Assembly (NCBI RefSeq): GCF_002959855.1
Contig: NZ_PPDB01000001.1
Location: 310,001-374,000, forward strand
DNA: 64,000 nucleotides
Direction: 5' to 3'
Origin: Veillonella denticariosi JCM 15641
GTDB lineage: Bacteria > Bacillota > Negativicutes > Veillonellales > Veillonellaceae
Positions 1-7,848 of the stretch are shown piece by piece; within the stretch, counting starts at the first letter, position 1; each line of letters starts with the position of its first letter. A model generated the notes under the pieces. It made no database searches. It saw only the letters and a list, made by a program, of their open reading frames with translations, and was not told the DNA's origin. Position numbers and translations under genes: made by a program.

Positions 1-947
1 TCGGCAGATTGTGTGGAAATCCAAGCCGGTGGAATATCGAATACGGTGTAGCAACCTGTGCCGCCGTGTTTAGCGAGGCGATAGATACCGCGTGCGTAGG
101 CAACGAGAACGGAGCCTGTGAATTCAGGGTTGGAGTCAAGTTTTAAGGAGTACTCGACAACGTGACGTGTGCCGTCTGTGCTTTCACCGGAGCGAAGAAC
201 AAAACCGCCATGTGGAATTCCCTTATGGTCACGATCGAGTTCCTCTTGAGAGATGAAGTGAACCACGGTTTCATAGCCTACGAAATAGTTTTCCATAGTT
301 TTGATTTCGTTTTCAATTTTTGATTTGTCCGCATCAGGGGCAGCCACTACGTAGCAGTCGCGAAGGTGCCCCTTGTATGCGTCAACCTCAGGTGTTTCAC
401 CGTTGCGGATCGCTTCGAGATATTCCTCTTTAGGGCATGTGTATTGACGAGCATCAACGACGCCTTCGATACGGCGAATTGCATCGGAGTGTCCTTGCGA
501 TACGCCGCGGCCCCAGAATGTGTAGGATTTGCCTTTCGGCAAGATGCTTTCAGCATATACACGTTGCAAGGAGAACATACCCGGATCCCAACCGCAGGAA
601 ATCAATGTAGCTGTTTTAGCCTCTTTAGCCACCTTGTCTACATTGGCGAAGTGTTCAGGAATACGTGCGTGAGTATCGAAAGAATCGATACAGTTGAAGT
701 ATTTGGATACCATCGGTGTCTGTTCGATAAGGTCCGTTGCGCTGCCGCCGCAAAGAACCATAACATCGATTTTCCCTTTGAAGTTAGGTAGATCTTCCAT
801 TGTATAGGTCGGAATACCGGAAACAGTTTTAAGACCTTTTCGGCGAGAGAATACGCCAACAAGTTCCATGTCCGGTTGTAATTTAACAGATGCTTCTACG
901 CCACGGCCCAAATTGCCGTAGCCGACGATGCCGATACGAATATTCAT
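1..947 (-). CDS. ddh: meso-diaminopimelate D-dehydrogenase, 3' end outside window
   Basis: Makes meso-diaminopimelate from tetrahydrodipicolinate in one NADPH-dependent reductive amination, for peptidoglycan and lysine; cytosolic. The minus-strand frame opens at 947 with MNIRIGIVGYGNLGRG, a Rossmann GxGxxG nucleotide-binding start, and later shows CGGSATD, a CGWDPGM segment and GRGVSQGHSDAIRR, which are typical of Ddh. About 315 codons are visible. The Corynebacterium enzyme has 320 residues, so only a short tail and the stop are missing. The reverse-strand RBS is AGGAGG just before the ATG. It stands alone, with dapL 2.7 kb away giving a second route to the same product. A 26-bp palindrome lies upstream. 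Confidence 0.9.
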   Translation of the reverse strand, partial: MNIRIGIVGYGNLGRGVEASVKLQPDMELVGVFSRRKGLKTVSGIPTYTMEDLPNFKGKIDVMVLCGGSATDLIEQTPMVSKYFNCIDSFDTHARIPEHFANVDKVAKEAKTATLISCGWDPGMFSLQRVYAESILPKGKSYTFWGRGVSQGHSDAIRRIEGVVDARQYTCPKEEYLEAIRNGETPEVDAYKGHLRDCYVVAAPDADKSKIENEIKTMENYFVGYETVVHFISQEELDRDHKGIPHGGFVLRSGESTDGTRHVVEYSLKLDSNPEFTGSVLVAYARGIYRLAKHGGTGCYTVFDIPPAWISTQSA

Positions 948-1011
948 ATTAGCCTCCTATATATAATTAAAGTAAATTCCATTGAATATTATAGCATAGA
1001 ATGAGTGCTTT

Positions 1012-1037
1012 TAATAATATTCTATAGAATATTATTA
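1012..1037. repeat. 26-bp perfect palindrome between ddh and the autotransporter gene
   Basis: The two halves around 1024/1025 are exact reverse complements; the core is ATTCTATAGAAT. It lies about 65-90 bp upstream of the ddh start in the 266-bp gap shared with the divergent autotransporter gene. It could be an operator or simply a hairpin. A shorter copy of the core, TTCTATAGAAT, lies about 85 bp upstream of dapL. Confidence 0.6.
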
Positions 1038-1139
1038 GAGGATATTTAAAGGTATAATCGCCTAATTATATTTTGCACAACTATATCGATACATAGCGCC
1101 TGGTTATGGATTAAAAAGAAAACATCATATGTCCAAGAA

Positions 1140-1170
1140 TTGACACATACACCCTCTGGACGGATAGAAT
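1140..1170 (+). promoter_or_regulatory. possible autotransporter promoter
   Basis: TTGACA at 1140-1145 is a perfect -35 box. The best -10 is TAGAAT at 1165-1170, with a long 19-bp spacer, so the assignment is tentative. The gene starts 44 bp downstream with a GAGGAGG ribosome-binding site. Confidence 0.4.
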
Positions 1171-1213
1171 AAAAGTAGATATTTATTGTGTGTACGTTTG
1201 AGGAGGTCAGCAC

Positions 1214-3442
1214 ATGAAAAGGACTACATATATTGCCGTTATAGCGGCATTGCTTATTACGGGTGCCAGCGCAGATGTTATGGTATCGGCTACGACGATT
1301 ACGAGTCATACGGACGGTAAATCCATCGGACTTAATTTGTGGGGAGAGACGCGGCACTATACGGATGATGTGACTGTAGATGTATCGGGGATGGGCGTGA
1401 ATGGTACAAAATACCATAACAATGTAACGGCTATTTATGCGCTTGATGGAACGCAGGTGGCATTGGATAAAAATGTAACGATAAAGGTTAAAAATCCTGC
1501 TCCGGCTGAAAGCGGAGCTCAGCGAAGACCTGATTTAGCGCATTATTATATGAGCGGTATCTATGCCGGCTATGGCGGTCTGACCAGTGACGGCAATAAT
1601 GACGATACTCGCGTTAACGTAAAAGGAAATGCCGATATAGATGTGGTCGGTGTCGGTTTACAGGCAAATAAAGACGGATATATTCGCGTTCTCGGCGGTG
1701 CAGATGTTAAAACACATCCGCTGGATACTTCGGATACATATTCCGCACTTTCAGAGGAAGGTTTTGTTTACGTGAATACCGGGATGGATGGTTTGCATCC
1801 GGGGAAAAATGATGTGAAGATGTACGGTAATGTAGGGTTTATTAATAAGAATTACGGCATTGAAGTGAATCCTCATAATCATGGATCCGAAATTTCTTTG
1901 GGGTTAACAACGCCTAATTCTAAATTGGTTGGCGGTGTACTTAATGAATTTGATGAAAGTAATAACAATCCATATCATGGCGGTTTAAGATTATATTTGC
2001 AGAATGGTGCTACGTGGCGCAATGAATGGTTAGGGGCGGAACGTGTATATCCGACACAAGGTCGTCCGGATACGGCAAATTATTTGTATACGGGCAGTAA
2101 AGTGGAGCACTTTATAGGCGGTGCGGATGAGGCGAGTCGCGGTATTATTCAGCCGGTGGATGAAAGACCTATAACGATCAATAATTACAAAGGCCATGCT
2201 GTGGCGGATTATTTGAAGGGCGCTCCGGCCATGAAAAACGGGAAAGGCGACATCATTGTCAATCATGCCGATACAGGTTCGGCTCTTATTATGCACAGTT
2301 CCTCAGGCGCTCTGAATGAATCCGGTGATTTTAAATCGGCGAATTTCAGGGAAGTATTGAATCGTTTGGCCAACAAACTGGTATATGCCGGCTATACTAA
2401 AGGGGAACGCAATCTGTCCACTACGGTACAGGTCGATGAAGGCATTATCAGTCCGACGGTGACCGCTAATCTTGGAACCGAAGGGTATGATGTAAACGGC
2501 AGAGCTTATGTATCTGATAAAACATCGATGACGACCCGTGAAAGTGAATTGGTTTCAGGGGCTAAAAGTGCGTTAGCTTCTTCTGTTATGCAGATGAGGG
2601 CCGATACGAATGATTTGCAACGTCGTCTCGGGGATGTGCGTATCAATCCGGCTGCACATGGTGTTTGGGGCAAATATATTGGCGGTAAGTCTAAAATGAC
2701 AGATGATGCCTATGTAAATCAAACGTACAACATGGCACAGGTGGGCTATGATACGCTTCATGGTGACTGGACAGTCGGTGGCGCTTTATTGTATGGCACG
2801 AGCAATAGTGACTATGCGCAAGGCTCCGGCTCAGGTAAAACAGCGGGCTTAGCTCTATATGGTGCAAAACAGTTTACCGATGGCCGTTACGTAGATGTGA
2901 TTGGTAAGGTAAATCGTTTGAAAAATGACTTCACCGTTCGAAATAGTTTAGGCACTACATTAAGCGGTGATTACCATAATATAGGGGCGTCCTTGAGTGT
3001 TGAATATGGTAAACGGATTAAGAAGGACAATGGTTTTTATATCGATCCTAATGCGGAGTTGTCGTTCAGCCGTTTGTCCGGTAAAAGCTTTGATGCTCGA
3101 ACTGACGCGGGCAGCAACGTACATATTGATTCTGATGCGGTTAATTCCGTTATCGGCCGCGTCGGTGTAGGCATCGGCAAGGAAAATAAGAATAGCAATA
3201 TCTTCCTTAAGGCTGCGTTAGCCCATGAGTTTTCCGGTAAAATGAATGCTACATACAGTACGGCCGGAGAAGCGACAACAAGGAGTGAAGTAAATTTAAA
3301 AGATACATGGCTTGACCTTGAACTCGGAGGTTCCTGGAGTGTACGTCCGAACACATATGTATACGGGACTTTCACCAAAAACTTTGGTGCTAAGGTAGAT
3401 AATTCCTATCGCGTGGATGCGGGGATACGGCATAGCTTCTAA
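1214..3442 (+). CDS. type V autotransporter, outer-membrane beta-domain protein
   Basis: A secreted or surface-displayed autotransporter of 742 residues. Residues 1-26 form a Sec signal peptide (hydrophobic IAVIAALLITG, cleavage after ASA or VSA). The passenger, about residues 27-470, is rich in Gly, Asn, Asp and Thr and looks like a beta-helix; I recognise no enzymatic motif. From about residue 480 (HGVWGKYIGG) to the end lies a 12-strand-type autotransporter barrel with alternating aromatic strands, ending in HSF, the C-terminal aromatic expected for BamA recognition. GAGGAGG precedes the ATG. Monocistronic, closed by a strong hairpin. Presence of this family implies an outer membrane. The ligand or role (adhesin, aggregation) cannot be told from sequence. 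Confidence 0.88.
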   Translation: MKRTTYIAVIAALLITGASADVMVSATTITSHTDGKSIGLNLWGETRHYTDDVTVDVSGMGVNGTKYHNNVTAIYALDGTQVALDKNVTIKVKNPAPAESGAQRRPDLAHYYMSGIYAGYGGLTSDGNNDDTRVNVKGNADIDVVGVGLQANKDGYIRVLGGADVKTHPLDTSDTYSALSEEGFVYVNTGMDGLHPGKNDVKMYGNVGFINKNYGIEVNPHNHGSEISLGLTTPNSKLVGGVLNEFDESNNNPYHGGLRLYLQNGATWRNEWLGAERVYPTQGRPDTANYLYTGSKVEHFIGGADEASRGIIQPVDERPITINNYKGHAVADYLKGAPAMKNGKGDIIVNHADTGSALIMHSSSGALNESGDFKSANFREVLNRLANKLVYAGYTKGERNLSTTVQVDEGIISPTVTANLGTEGYDVNGRAYVSDKTSMTTRESELVSGAKSALASSVMQMRADTNDLQRRLGDVRINPAAHGVWGKYIGGKSKMTDDAYVNQTYNMAQVGYDTLHGDWTVGGALLYGTSNSDYAQGSGSGKTAGLALYGAKQFTDGRYVDVIGKVNRLKNDFTVRNSLGTTLSGDYHNIGASLSVEYGKRIKKDNGFYIDPNAELSFSRLSGKSFDARTDAGSNVHIDSDAVNSVIGRVGVGIGKENKNSNIFLKAALAHEFSGKMNATYSTAGEATTRSEVNLKDTWLDLELGGSWSVRPNTYVYGTFTKNFGAKVDNSYRVDAGIRHSF

Positions 3443-3552
3443 TTGGTTTATGAGGATACTTTTAATTAAAAGTAGTCGTCATTAATTAAAATAAGTGTCG
3501 TAAACTAAATATGGGCATTATCAAGTAAATATTAAAGTCCTAAATGATATGA

Positions 3553-3601
3553 AAAGACCGGGTACATCTCATTCGAATAAATGGAGATGTACCCGGTCTT
3601 T
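3553..3601. terminator. bidirectional intrinsic terminator
   Basis: A perfect 18-bp stem (3553-3570 with 3584-3601) and a 13-nt loop, between the convergent autotransporter gene and dapL. It is flanked by A and T runs on the two sides, so it can serve both strands. Confidence 0.85.
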
Positions 3602-3656
3602 CTATGTATATAGTTATTTGTGCATTTTGAACGATGATCGGACTGTTGAATGATTA

Positions 3657-4886
3657 TCAGAACTGTAAAGTTTTGATTCTTTCAACAGCGCGAATCGTAT
3701 TTTCACGACTGCCGAAGGATGTTAAACGAAGGTAGCCTTCGCCGTGAGGTCCGAAGCCGGAACCCGGTGTAGATACGATTTGAACCTTTTCAAGCAAGAT
3801 GTCGAATAATTCCCAGCTGGTCATATTTTCAGGGGTTTTAAGCCAAATATATGGTGCATCGACACCGCCGTATACAGTGAGGCCGATAGATTCGAGGCCC
3901 TCCTTGATGATGCGGGCGTTTTCTTTGTAGTATGCAATGTTTGCGCGTGTCTGTTCGCGGCCTTCTTTTGTATAAACCGCTTCGGCGCCGCGTTGAATAA
4001 TATAAGGAACCCCGTTGAATTTCGTACATTGACGGCGATTCCACATAGGATTGAGCGCTTGACGTTCACCGGCTTTAGTTTTCCCGGTTACTTCTTTCGG
4101 TACTACTGCATAGGCACAACGTGTACCGGTGAAGCCGGCCGTTTTGGAGAAGGAACGGAACTCGATAGCCACCTCACGAGCACCTTCGATTTCATAGATG
4201 GAGTGAACCGTATCGTCCGTACTGATGAAAGCTTCATAGGCGGAGTCAAACATCAGGATTACATCGTTTTCTTTACACCAGTTGATCCATTCAGCTAAAC
4301 GCGTGCGACTTAACACCGTGCCCGTTGGATTATTAGGGGAGCAGAGGTATACGATGTCTACGTGCTCTGTTGGAAACTCAGGAGAGAAATTATTTTCAGT
4401 GGAGGTAGGCAGGTACACAACCTTTTGGAAAATACCGTCCACCGCTTCGCCGGTGCGGCCGCCCATAACGTTGGAATCAAGATAAACCGGATATACCGGA
4501 TCGGTGATGGCGATGATATTGTCTTCGCTGAATAATTCCTGGATATTACCGACATCAGATTTAGCACCGTCGGATACGAAAACTTCATCCGGAGCGATTT
4601 CGATGCCTAATGGTTTATAATCGCCGTCGATGATTGCTTGGCGAAGGAAATCATAGCCTTGTTCGGGACCATAGCCGCGGAATGTTTCCGCTTTTCCCAT
4701 TTCCTGAACGGCTTTACTCATTGCATCGATTACAGCCGGTACGAGCGGCAATGTAACATCGCCGATACCGAGACGGATAATATCCGCATCCGGATGAGCC
4801 GTTTGGTAGTCACTTACCTTTTTAGCGATATCGGCAAATAAATAAGAACCTTGTAGGTTTAAATAGTTTTCATTAATATTGGCCAT
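3657..4886 (-). CDS. dapL: LL-diaminopimelate aminotransferase
   Basis: A PLP enzyme of fold type I that transaminates tetrahydrodipicolinate with glutamate directly to LL-diaminopimelate, bypassing the succinylase and acetylase steps. It has 409 residues, the usual DapL length. Seen: GIGDVTLP near residue 40, FRGYGPEQGYDFLR near 70, the SPNNPTG substrate-pocket motif at 183-189, DSAYEAF near 214-220 and the PLP lysine in SFSKTAGFTG (K248). A minus-strand RBS, AGGAGTCCTC, precedes the ATG. Single-gene unit, divergent from the efflux pump gene. The direct dehydrogenase gene ddh is also in this window, so the cell appears to have two routes to DAP. Confidence 0.95.
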   Translation of the reverse strand: MANINENYLNLQGSYLFADIAKKVSDYQTAHPDADIIRLGIGDVTLPLVPAVIDAMSKAVQEMGKAETFRGYGPEQGYDFLRQAIIDGDYKPLGIEIAPDEVFVSDGAKSDVGNIQELFSEDNIIAITDPVYPVYLDSNVMGGRTGEAVDGIFQKVVYLPTSTENNFSPEFPTEHVDIVYLCSPNNPTGTVLSRTRLAEWINWCKENDVILMFDSAYEAFISTDDTVHSIYEIEGAREVAIEFRSFSKTAGFTGTRCAYAVVPKEVTGKTKAGERQALNPMWNRRQCTKFNGVPYIIQRGAEAVYTKEGREQTRANIAYYKENARIIKEGLESIGLTVYGGVDAPYIWLKTPENMTSWELFDILLEKVQIVSTPGSGFGPHGEGYLRLTSFGSRENTIRAVERIKTLQF

Positions 4887-4981
4887 GAGGACTCCTTTTC
4901 TGTGATTGGGATTTTATATCATGTATAGTTTATATAGTAAATTATATAGAATAATGGTGCAATAGTTTTCTATAGAATCTT

Positions 4982-5005
4982 GCGTAGTTTTTGCTACGCT
5001 TTTTA
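4982..5005 (+). terminator. short hairpin with T run in the dapL-efflux intergenic region
   Basis: GCGTAG (4982-4987) pairs with CTACGC (4994-4999), followed by TTTTTATT. No plus-strand gene lies directly upstream. It may block antisense or stray transcription, or be part of a leader on the other strand. Weak evidence. Confidence 0.35.
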
Positions 5006-5023
5006 TTATATTCTTAGCTTTGG

Positions 5024-5029
5024 TATAAT
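5024..5029 (+). promoter_or_regulatory. -10 box for the efflux pump gene
   Basis: TATAAT preceded by TGG (an extended -10). No good -35 box is seen at the right distance. It lies 56 bp before the chosen start. Confidence 0.5.
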
Positions 5030-5084
5030 GAGGATGTATAGTTATTAAATTGTGGTTCTGTGTGCATATGAAAGTGGTGACTTT

Positions 5085-6269
5085 ATGCTGACGATTAGCA
5101 ATAAAGGATGGCTTTTTATTTCTATATTAAGTGCCTTAATGGCGTTTACATCATTATCTACGGATATTTATTTGCCTGCTATGCCTGCAATGGGGCGAGA
5201 TCTCAATGGTGATGCGGAGCTTACGTTGACCGGTTTCTTAATAGGTTTTGCGTTGGCACAGCTTTTCTGGGGCGCCGTTAGCGATAAAATTGGTCGTAAG
5301 AAACCGCTTATAATTGGGATAGTTTTATTCATTATCGGTTCTGTAGGATGTGCATTGAGTTCATCTATGCTGGAGTTACTTGCTTGGCGAGTATTCCAGG
5401 CGTTTGGTGCCTGTGTAGGGCCTATGTTATCTCGTGCTATGATTCGAGATCTTTACGGTCGGACCGAGGCGGCTAAGATGTTGTCGACCCTTGCCATTGT
5501 CATGGCGATTGCGCCTATTGTGGGGCCGATGCTGGCGGGGCATTTGCTTCTGTGGTATACCTGGCATGCTATATTCTGGCTATTGGTCGGAATCGGTATA
5601 GTGATGCTCGTGGCGGTGGCTGTATTACCTGAAACACATCCCCGGGAGAAACGCAGCAAGCGTTCTATCAGCCATACATATATAAATTATTGGATTTTAT
5701 TACGCAATAAGGGTTTTATGAAATATACACTCTGTGTGAGTTCATTTTATATTGCCATTTATGCGTTTTTAACAGGCTCTCCATACGTATATATTGACGT
5801 ATATCAAGTCCCGACCGAATATTTCGGATATCTGTTTGCTGTTAATATTATCGGTGTTATGTTGTTGAGCGCTATTAATCGCCGTATCGTCAGTGCTATA
5901 CGCCTCGATCGATTATTGCGGTATGCTACTCTGTTTGCCGCTTTTTGCGTATCAGTTGTGATGGGATTGATGCTTTTAGGATATCATTCACTGTGGTTAA
6001 TCGTTATCGGTTGTTTTTTATTTTTCTCCATGAATGGGATTATCGCAGCGGTTACGAATGCATTGGCATTAGATCGTGCCGGTAAAATGGCCGGATCAGG
6101 GGCTGCTTTATTGGGGGCTATGCAATATGGCAGCGGTATCGTATCATCTTTGATGTTGACCTTCCTGCCGAACGATTCGGCATATCCGATGATGGGAATC
6201 ATCGCTATATTTGTTATTCTCTGTGCTGTAATAGCTTATCCGGAGGATGAACGATACAGTAGAATATAA
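5085..6269 (+). CDS. Bcr/CflA-family MFS multidrug efflux transporter
   Basis: An inner-membrane proton antiporter of 394 residues with about 12 membrane helices. Family marks: the TM1 motif STDIYLPAMP, the loop motif GAVSDKIGRKK between TM2 and TM3 (MFS signature A) and GPMLSRAMIRDLYGR in TM4-5, typical of Bcr/CflA. I start at ATG 5085, behind GTGGTGA, because it opens directly into the first helix. A GTG at 5052 would add 11 polar residues. It stands alone between dapL and the rpsF operon. Known members export bicyclomycin, chloramphenicol or sulfonamides; the substrate here is unknown. Confidence 0.85.
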   Translation: MLTISNKGWLFISILSALMAFTSLSTDIYLPAMPAMGRDLNGDAELTLTGFLIGFALAQLFWGAVSDKIGRKKPLIIGIVLFIIGSVGCALSSSMLELLAWRVFQAFGACVGPMLSRAMIRDLYGRTEAAKMLSTLAIVMAIAPIVGPMLAGHLLLWYTWHAIFWLLVGIGIVMLVAVAVLPETHPREKRSKRSISHTYINYWILLRNKGFMKYTLCVSSFYIAIYAFLTGSPYVYIDVYQVPTEYFGYLFAVNIIGVMLLSAINRRIVSAIRLDRLLRYATLFAAFCVSVVMGLMLLGYHSLWLIVIGCFLFFSMNGIIAAVTNALALDRAGKMAGSGAALLGAMQYGSGIVSSLMLTFLPNDSAYPMMGIIAIFVILCAVIAYPEDERYSRI

Positions 6270-6320
6270 TTTTTATGAAAGCAGGGGCTATAAATAAACT
6301 GCCGCCAAGAGCCAAGAATT

Positions 6321-6357
6321 GGATACATTTTTAGGAGATGCAGTTCAAAATGTGTCC
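6321..6357 (+). terminator. hairpin after the efflux pump gene
   Basis: An 11-bp stem (6321-6331 with 6347-6357, one G-U pair) and a 15-nt loop. It abuts the -35 box of rpsF, and the tail is only moderately T-rich. Confidence 0.5.
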
Positions 6358-6386
6358 TTGCTTTCATCATATTTTTAGGTTATAAT
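6358..6386 (+). promoter_or_regulatory. rpsF operon promoter
   Basis: TTGCTT (6358-6363), a 17-bp spacer and TATAAT (6381-6386). Transcription should start near 6393, giving a leader of about 75 nt. Confidence 0.75.
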
Positions 6387-6408
6387 AGTAAGGCTTATTG
6401 ATGGTAAG

Positions 6409-6459
6409 CACTTCCTACCCCTATGTGTCGATAGGGGCATTAGTCCGAAAGAGGAGGTG
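6409..6459 (+). promoter_or_regulatory. rpsF leader hairpin that can sequester the Shine-Dalgarno
   Basis: CACTTCCT (6409-6416) can pair with AGGAGGTG (6452-6459), which contains the rpsF Shine-Dalgarno. Inside it, CCCCTAT (6418-6424) pairs perfectly with ATAGGGG (6431-6437). A CCGA stays unpaired at 6445-6448 on the 3' side of the inner stem. This resembles the S6:S18 autoregulatory mRNA leaders known in many bacteria, in which the protein complex binds a CCG-containing bulge. The pairing is seen in the sequence; the regulatory role is inferred. Confidence 0.6.
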
Positions 6460-6466
6460 ATTTTGT

Positions 6467-6751
6467 ATGAACAAATACGAAGTCATGTTTATTGTGAAAC
6501 CAGCTGAAGAAGAGGCAACTAACGCTGTTATTGAAAAAGTAGAAGCTTTAATTGCTCGTGTAGGCGGCACAGTAGAAAAGGTAGATCGTTGGGGCAAGAA
6601 ACGTCTTGCTTACGCGGTGAAGAAATTCACTGACGGTTTTTATGTATTGATTAACTTTGAAGCAGATCCTGCTGAAATCAAAGAAATCGATCGTGTAATA
6701 AAAATCAACGATGAAGTCCTAAGACATTTAATTGTAAAACACGACGCATAA
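6467..6751 (+). CDS. rpsF: 30S ribosomal protein S6
   Basis: A 94-residue S6, the usual length, which binds 16S rRNA with S18 in the platform of the small subunit. Seen: MNKYEVMFIVKP at the start, the GGTVEKVDRWGKKRLAY motif near 34-50 and the conserved DRVIKINDEVLRHLIVK near the end. First gene of rpsF-ssb-rpsR, in the classic order. The ATG at 6467 follows a very strong GAGGAGGTGA that can be hidden in the leader hairpin, which suggests translational feedback. Confidence 0.97.
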   Translation: MNKYEVMFIVKPAEEEATNAVIEKVEALIARVGGTVEKVDRWGKKRLAYAVKKFTDGFYVLINFEADPAEIKEIDRVIKINDEVLRHLIVKHDA

Positions 6752-6770
6752 TTAAAGCCTGGAGGAAAAC

Positions 6771-7169
6771 ATGAACTCTGTACAAATTCTAGGTAATTTA
6801 GCTCGTGACCCTGAAGTCCGTTATACCAAAACAGGTCGTGCGGTGGCAACTTTCACAGTGGCTGCAACGAATACCTATATTGATTCCACAACGAATGAGA
6901 CGAAAGAACAGACTGCTTTCATCAACTGCGTTGCGTGGGGTAAACTTGGTGAAGCGGCAGGTAATCTTCGTAAAGGCAACCGTTGCTTTGTAGAAGGTCG
7001 CTTGCAGACTCGTTCCTACGAGACTCAGGATGGTCAAAAGCGGTACGTTACCGAAGTGGTAGCGAACTTTGTGGGCCAATCCCTTGATATGAATACTAAT
7101 TCTTTCGATGGTGGGTCCAATTTTGATAGTTTCAGTACAGGCGGCGATGACGAAAACATCCCGTTCTAG
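6771..7169 (+). CDS. ssb: single-stranded DNA-binding protein
   Basis: An OB-fold protein of 132 residues that coats single-stranded DNA as a tetramer and recruits repair and replication enzymes. Seen: MNSVQILGNLARDPEVRYTKTG, FINCVAWGKLGEAAGNLRKGN and the acidic tail ending DDENIPF, the tip that partner proteins bind. The linker (about residues 107-125) is short. It lies 19 nt after rpsF, with GGAGGA before its ATG, and is co-transcribed with both ribosomal genes. Confidence 0.97.
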   Translation: MNSVQILGNLARDPEVRYTKTGRAVATFTVAATNTYIDSTTNETKEQTAFINCVAWGKLGEAAGNLRKGNRCFVEGRLQTRSYETQDGQKRYVTEVVANFVGQSLDMNTNSFDGGSNFDSFSTGGDDENIPF

Positions 7170-7208
7170 TGTCAGGGACTCCTACTAATTCGAAAAGGAG
7201 GATTCGCA

Positions 7209-7439
7209 ATGAGAAGAGATAGAGGCAGAAAGCCAAGAAGAAAAGTATGCGTTTTCTGTGCAGACCATATCGATCAAATCGACTATAAAGATGTTGCTAA
7301 ACTTCGTCGTTTTACGACTGAACGCGGTAAAATCTTACCTCGTCGTATTTCCGGTACTTGCGCAAAACATCAACGCAAATTGACTACATCTATCAAACGT
7401 GCACGTGCAATCGCTTTATTGCCATTCACTGCTGAATAA
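7209..7439 (+). CDS. rpsR: 30S ribosomal protein S18
   Basis: A 76-residue S18, the partner of S6 in the small-subunit platform. Seen: the basic N-terminus [28 protein letters not shown], then [42 protein letters not shown], a full match to the family core. The CVFC and GTC..H residues of zinc-type S18 are present. AAAGGAGG precedes the ATG. Last gene of the operon, followed at once by a strong terminator. Confidence 0.97.
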   Translation: MRRDRGRKPRRKVCVFCADHIDQIDYKDVAKLRRFTTERGKILPRRISGTCAKHQRKLTTSIKRARAIALLPFTAE

Positions 7440-7450
7440 TTGATAAATTA

Positions 7451-7485
7451 AAGCGGTACAACCAATCGGTTGTACCGCTTTTTTT
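7451..7485 (+). terminator. rpsF-ssb-rpsR terminator
   Basis: A perfect 13-bp GC-rich stem (7451-7463 with 7468-7480), an AATC loop and a run of seven T. Confidence 0.95.
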
Positions 7486-7848
7486 ACGCGCTTAATAGGT
7501 ATAAGTAATCATCAGTTACACCAAGCACGTAAATATAAATGTAAAATTATCTAGAAATAATAAACTGTCTGATAGCTTCTTGCTATAACTGTAATGCATA
7601 GTACATATACCGTTTCTTTATCTGTCGAAAAATGCATGATATATGGAGGTAATAAATATTCAATAATGTCGATATAAATATATATAGATCGTTTTTATAG
7701 AATTAGATGAATTATGGTATTTAATATGATTAATCTGTATAAAGAGATTTAACCTAAAATGCATAGAATATTAGAATTATGCATTAAATTCATATTATAA
7801 TACAAATATATAGAATGCTGTAAAGTTCAGTAAAAAGGTGGTGAGTAT
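7486..7848. other. AT-rich intergenic region upstream of the Tat-binding-protein operon
   Basis: About 360 bp without a gene. I see no conserved RNA or ORF with a good RBS. The only structure is the dyad at 7758-7785 next to a -10 box at 7796-7801. Confidence 0.6.
7758..7801 (+). promoter_or_regulatory. candidate operator and -10 box
   Basis: AATGCATA (7758-7765) and TATGCATT (7778-7785) are exact inverted repeats 12 bp apart. TATAAT follows at 7796-7801, so the dyad covers the place where a -35 box would lie (about 7773-7778, AGAATT, a poor match). A weak -35 under a symmetrical site suggests activator or repressor control of the downstream operon. The role is inferred. Confidence 0.45.

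Noticed and set aside
4887-5084. Lysine riboswitch or T-box upstream of dapL
   Set aside because: The gap is too short and lacks the conserved cores of both; only a small hairpin and a palindromic core are present.
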